The notes under the pieces: model-generated | The model's database searches: none | What the model saw: only the letters and a program-made list of their open reading frames with translations | What the model was told of the DNA's origin: nothing | Translations under genes and position numbers: made by a program | Source: Augochlora pura | Taxonomy: Eukaryota > Arthropoda > Insecta > Hymenoptera > Halictidae | Length of the DNA: 64,000 nt | Direction: 5' to 3' | Assembly: GCF_028453695.1 (NCBI RefSeq) | Contig: NC_135774.1 | Span: 4,650,001 to 4,714,000 of the forward strand | Shown here: positions 63,601 to 64,000 of the stretch, one piece after another | How positions within the stretch are numbered: position 1 is the first letter of the stretch | Layout: each line of letters begins with the position of its first letter

Positions 63601-64000
63601 AGGAAAAAATATACACTATGTAACACTACATTACATCCAATTATATCGAATGACTAAAATTATTTAATTTTCACTTTACAAAGGGACTTGAATTATACAA
63701 TTATAATTAAGCTAACGCAGCACTTTTCACTGGAATTTATTCAGAAAATATGCAGATAACCTTTGATCATATAATCCTGTAGAAGCTGCAGTAAATCTGA
63801 CGAACGCATGCAAAATCTTGTCATAAATATTTTTACACAAACGCATCGTATAGCGAAGTACCTGCTCACAAAGAATACCTAATATACGATGTAGTAAATC
63901 TCCATATGTTATGCAGGAAATGTAAGAAACAGCGTAGAGGAAAATATACCAACGACGAGTGAAAGAGGAAAAATATGTGCATTGGTACACAGCTGGAATA
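60692..64000. other. AT-rich non-coding stretch; GC-richer at about 61830-62000
   Basis: The GC-richer patch holds a 115-codon frame (61745-62092) and a shifted stretch reading PINGEDITLDDYRLRP. These may be protein-like, but both are interrupted or unsupported by splice signals. TATAAAT-type simple sequence lies at 62375-62430. The window ends in AT-rich sequence with a weak 87-codon minus-strand frame (63727-63990). No gene is supported. Confidence 0.35.

Overview
This is 64 kb of eukaryotic, very probably insect, nuclear DNA, and it is almost entirely non-coding. Most of it is AT-rich, interrupted by sharply bounded GC/CpG-rich patches. There is no bacterial-style gene packing, no rRNA and no tRNA that I can support. 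Remnants of mariner, Tc1 and piggyBac transposons and many short TTAA- or TA-flanked inverted-repeat elements fit an arthropod. The AT-rich background with CpG-rich islands is what one sees in bees, ants and wasps. No gene in the window is diagnostic enough to prove a hymenopteran origin, so that part is inference.

The best gene evidence is at 33-35 kb. A GC-rich segment of about 2 kb with GA-rich tracts leads into an ATG at 35,062. That ATG encodes a clear signal peptide and is followed, after 98 nt, by a consensus splice donor (GTAAGT at 35,160). I read this as the promoter, leader and first coding exon of a secreted or membrane protein on the plus strand. I cannot name the protein. No convincing next exon was found, so everything to 64,000 may be its first intron, with GC-rich patches at about 41, 45, 47.4, 49.5, 51.5, 52.8 and 56.8 kb that could be enhancers or undetected exons. 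A weaker candidate exon lies at 60,498-60,691.

The left half (1-33 kb) is intergenic or intronic sequence rich in transposon fossils. These are a minus-strand mariner transposase fragment (4.4-4.8 kb, D34D spacing), a piggyBac transposase C-terminal cysteine-rich remnant (26.5-26.7 kb) and a 5'-truncated Tc1-like transposase (29.1-29.8 kb) with its right terminal repeat at 30.1 kb. None of them can encode an active enzyme.

Short non-autonomous elements fall into several families: three TTAA-flanked families (6.5, 12.5/18.7, 21.0 kb); a fold-back element ending in ACAGGGTGTCCCGG with single arms elsewhere (5.5-6.2, 11.1, 30.8 kb); a second fold-back ending in CACCCTGTATA (23.3-23.6 kb); an element with hairpins nested in its terminal repeats (16.1, 30.2, 39.6 kb); a palindromic element (42.4 kb); and a TA-flanked Tc1/mariner-type MITE (60.3 kb). 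A degenerate 41-bp tandem repeat lies at 547-745. I found no evidence of a novel multi-gene system. The most informative signals are the signal-peptide exon and the layered transposon relics.
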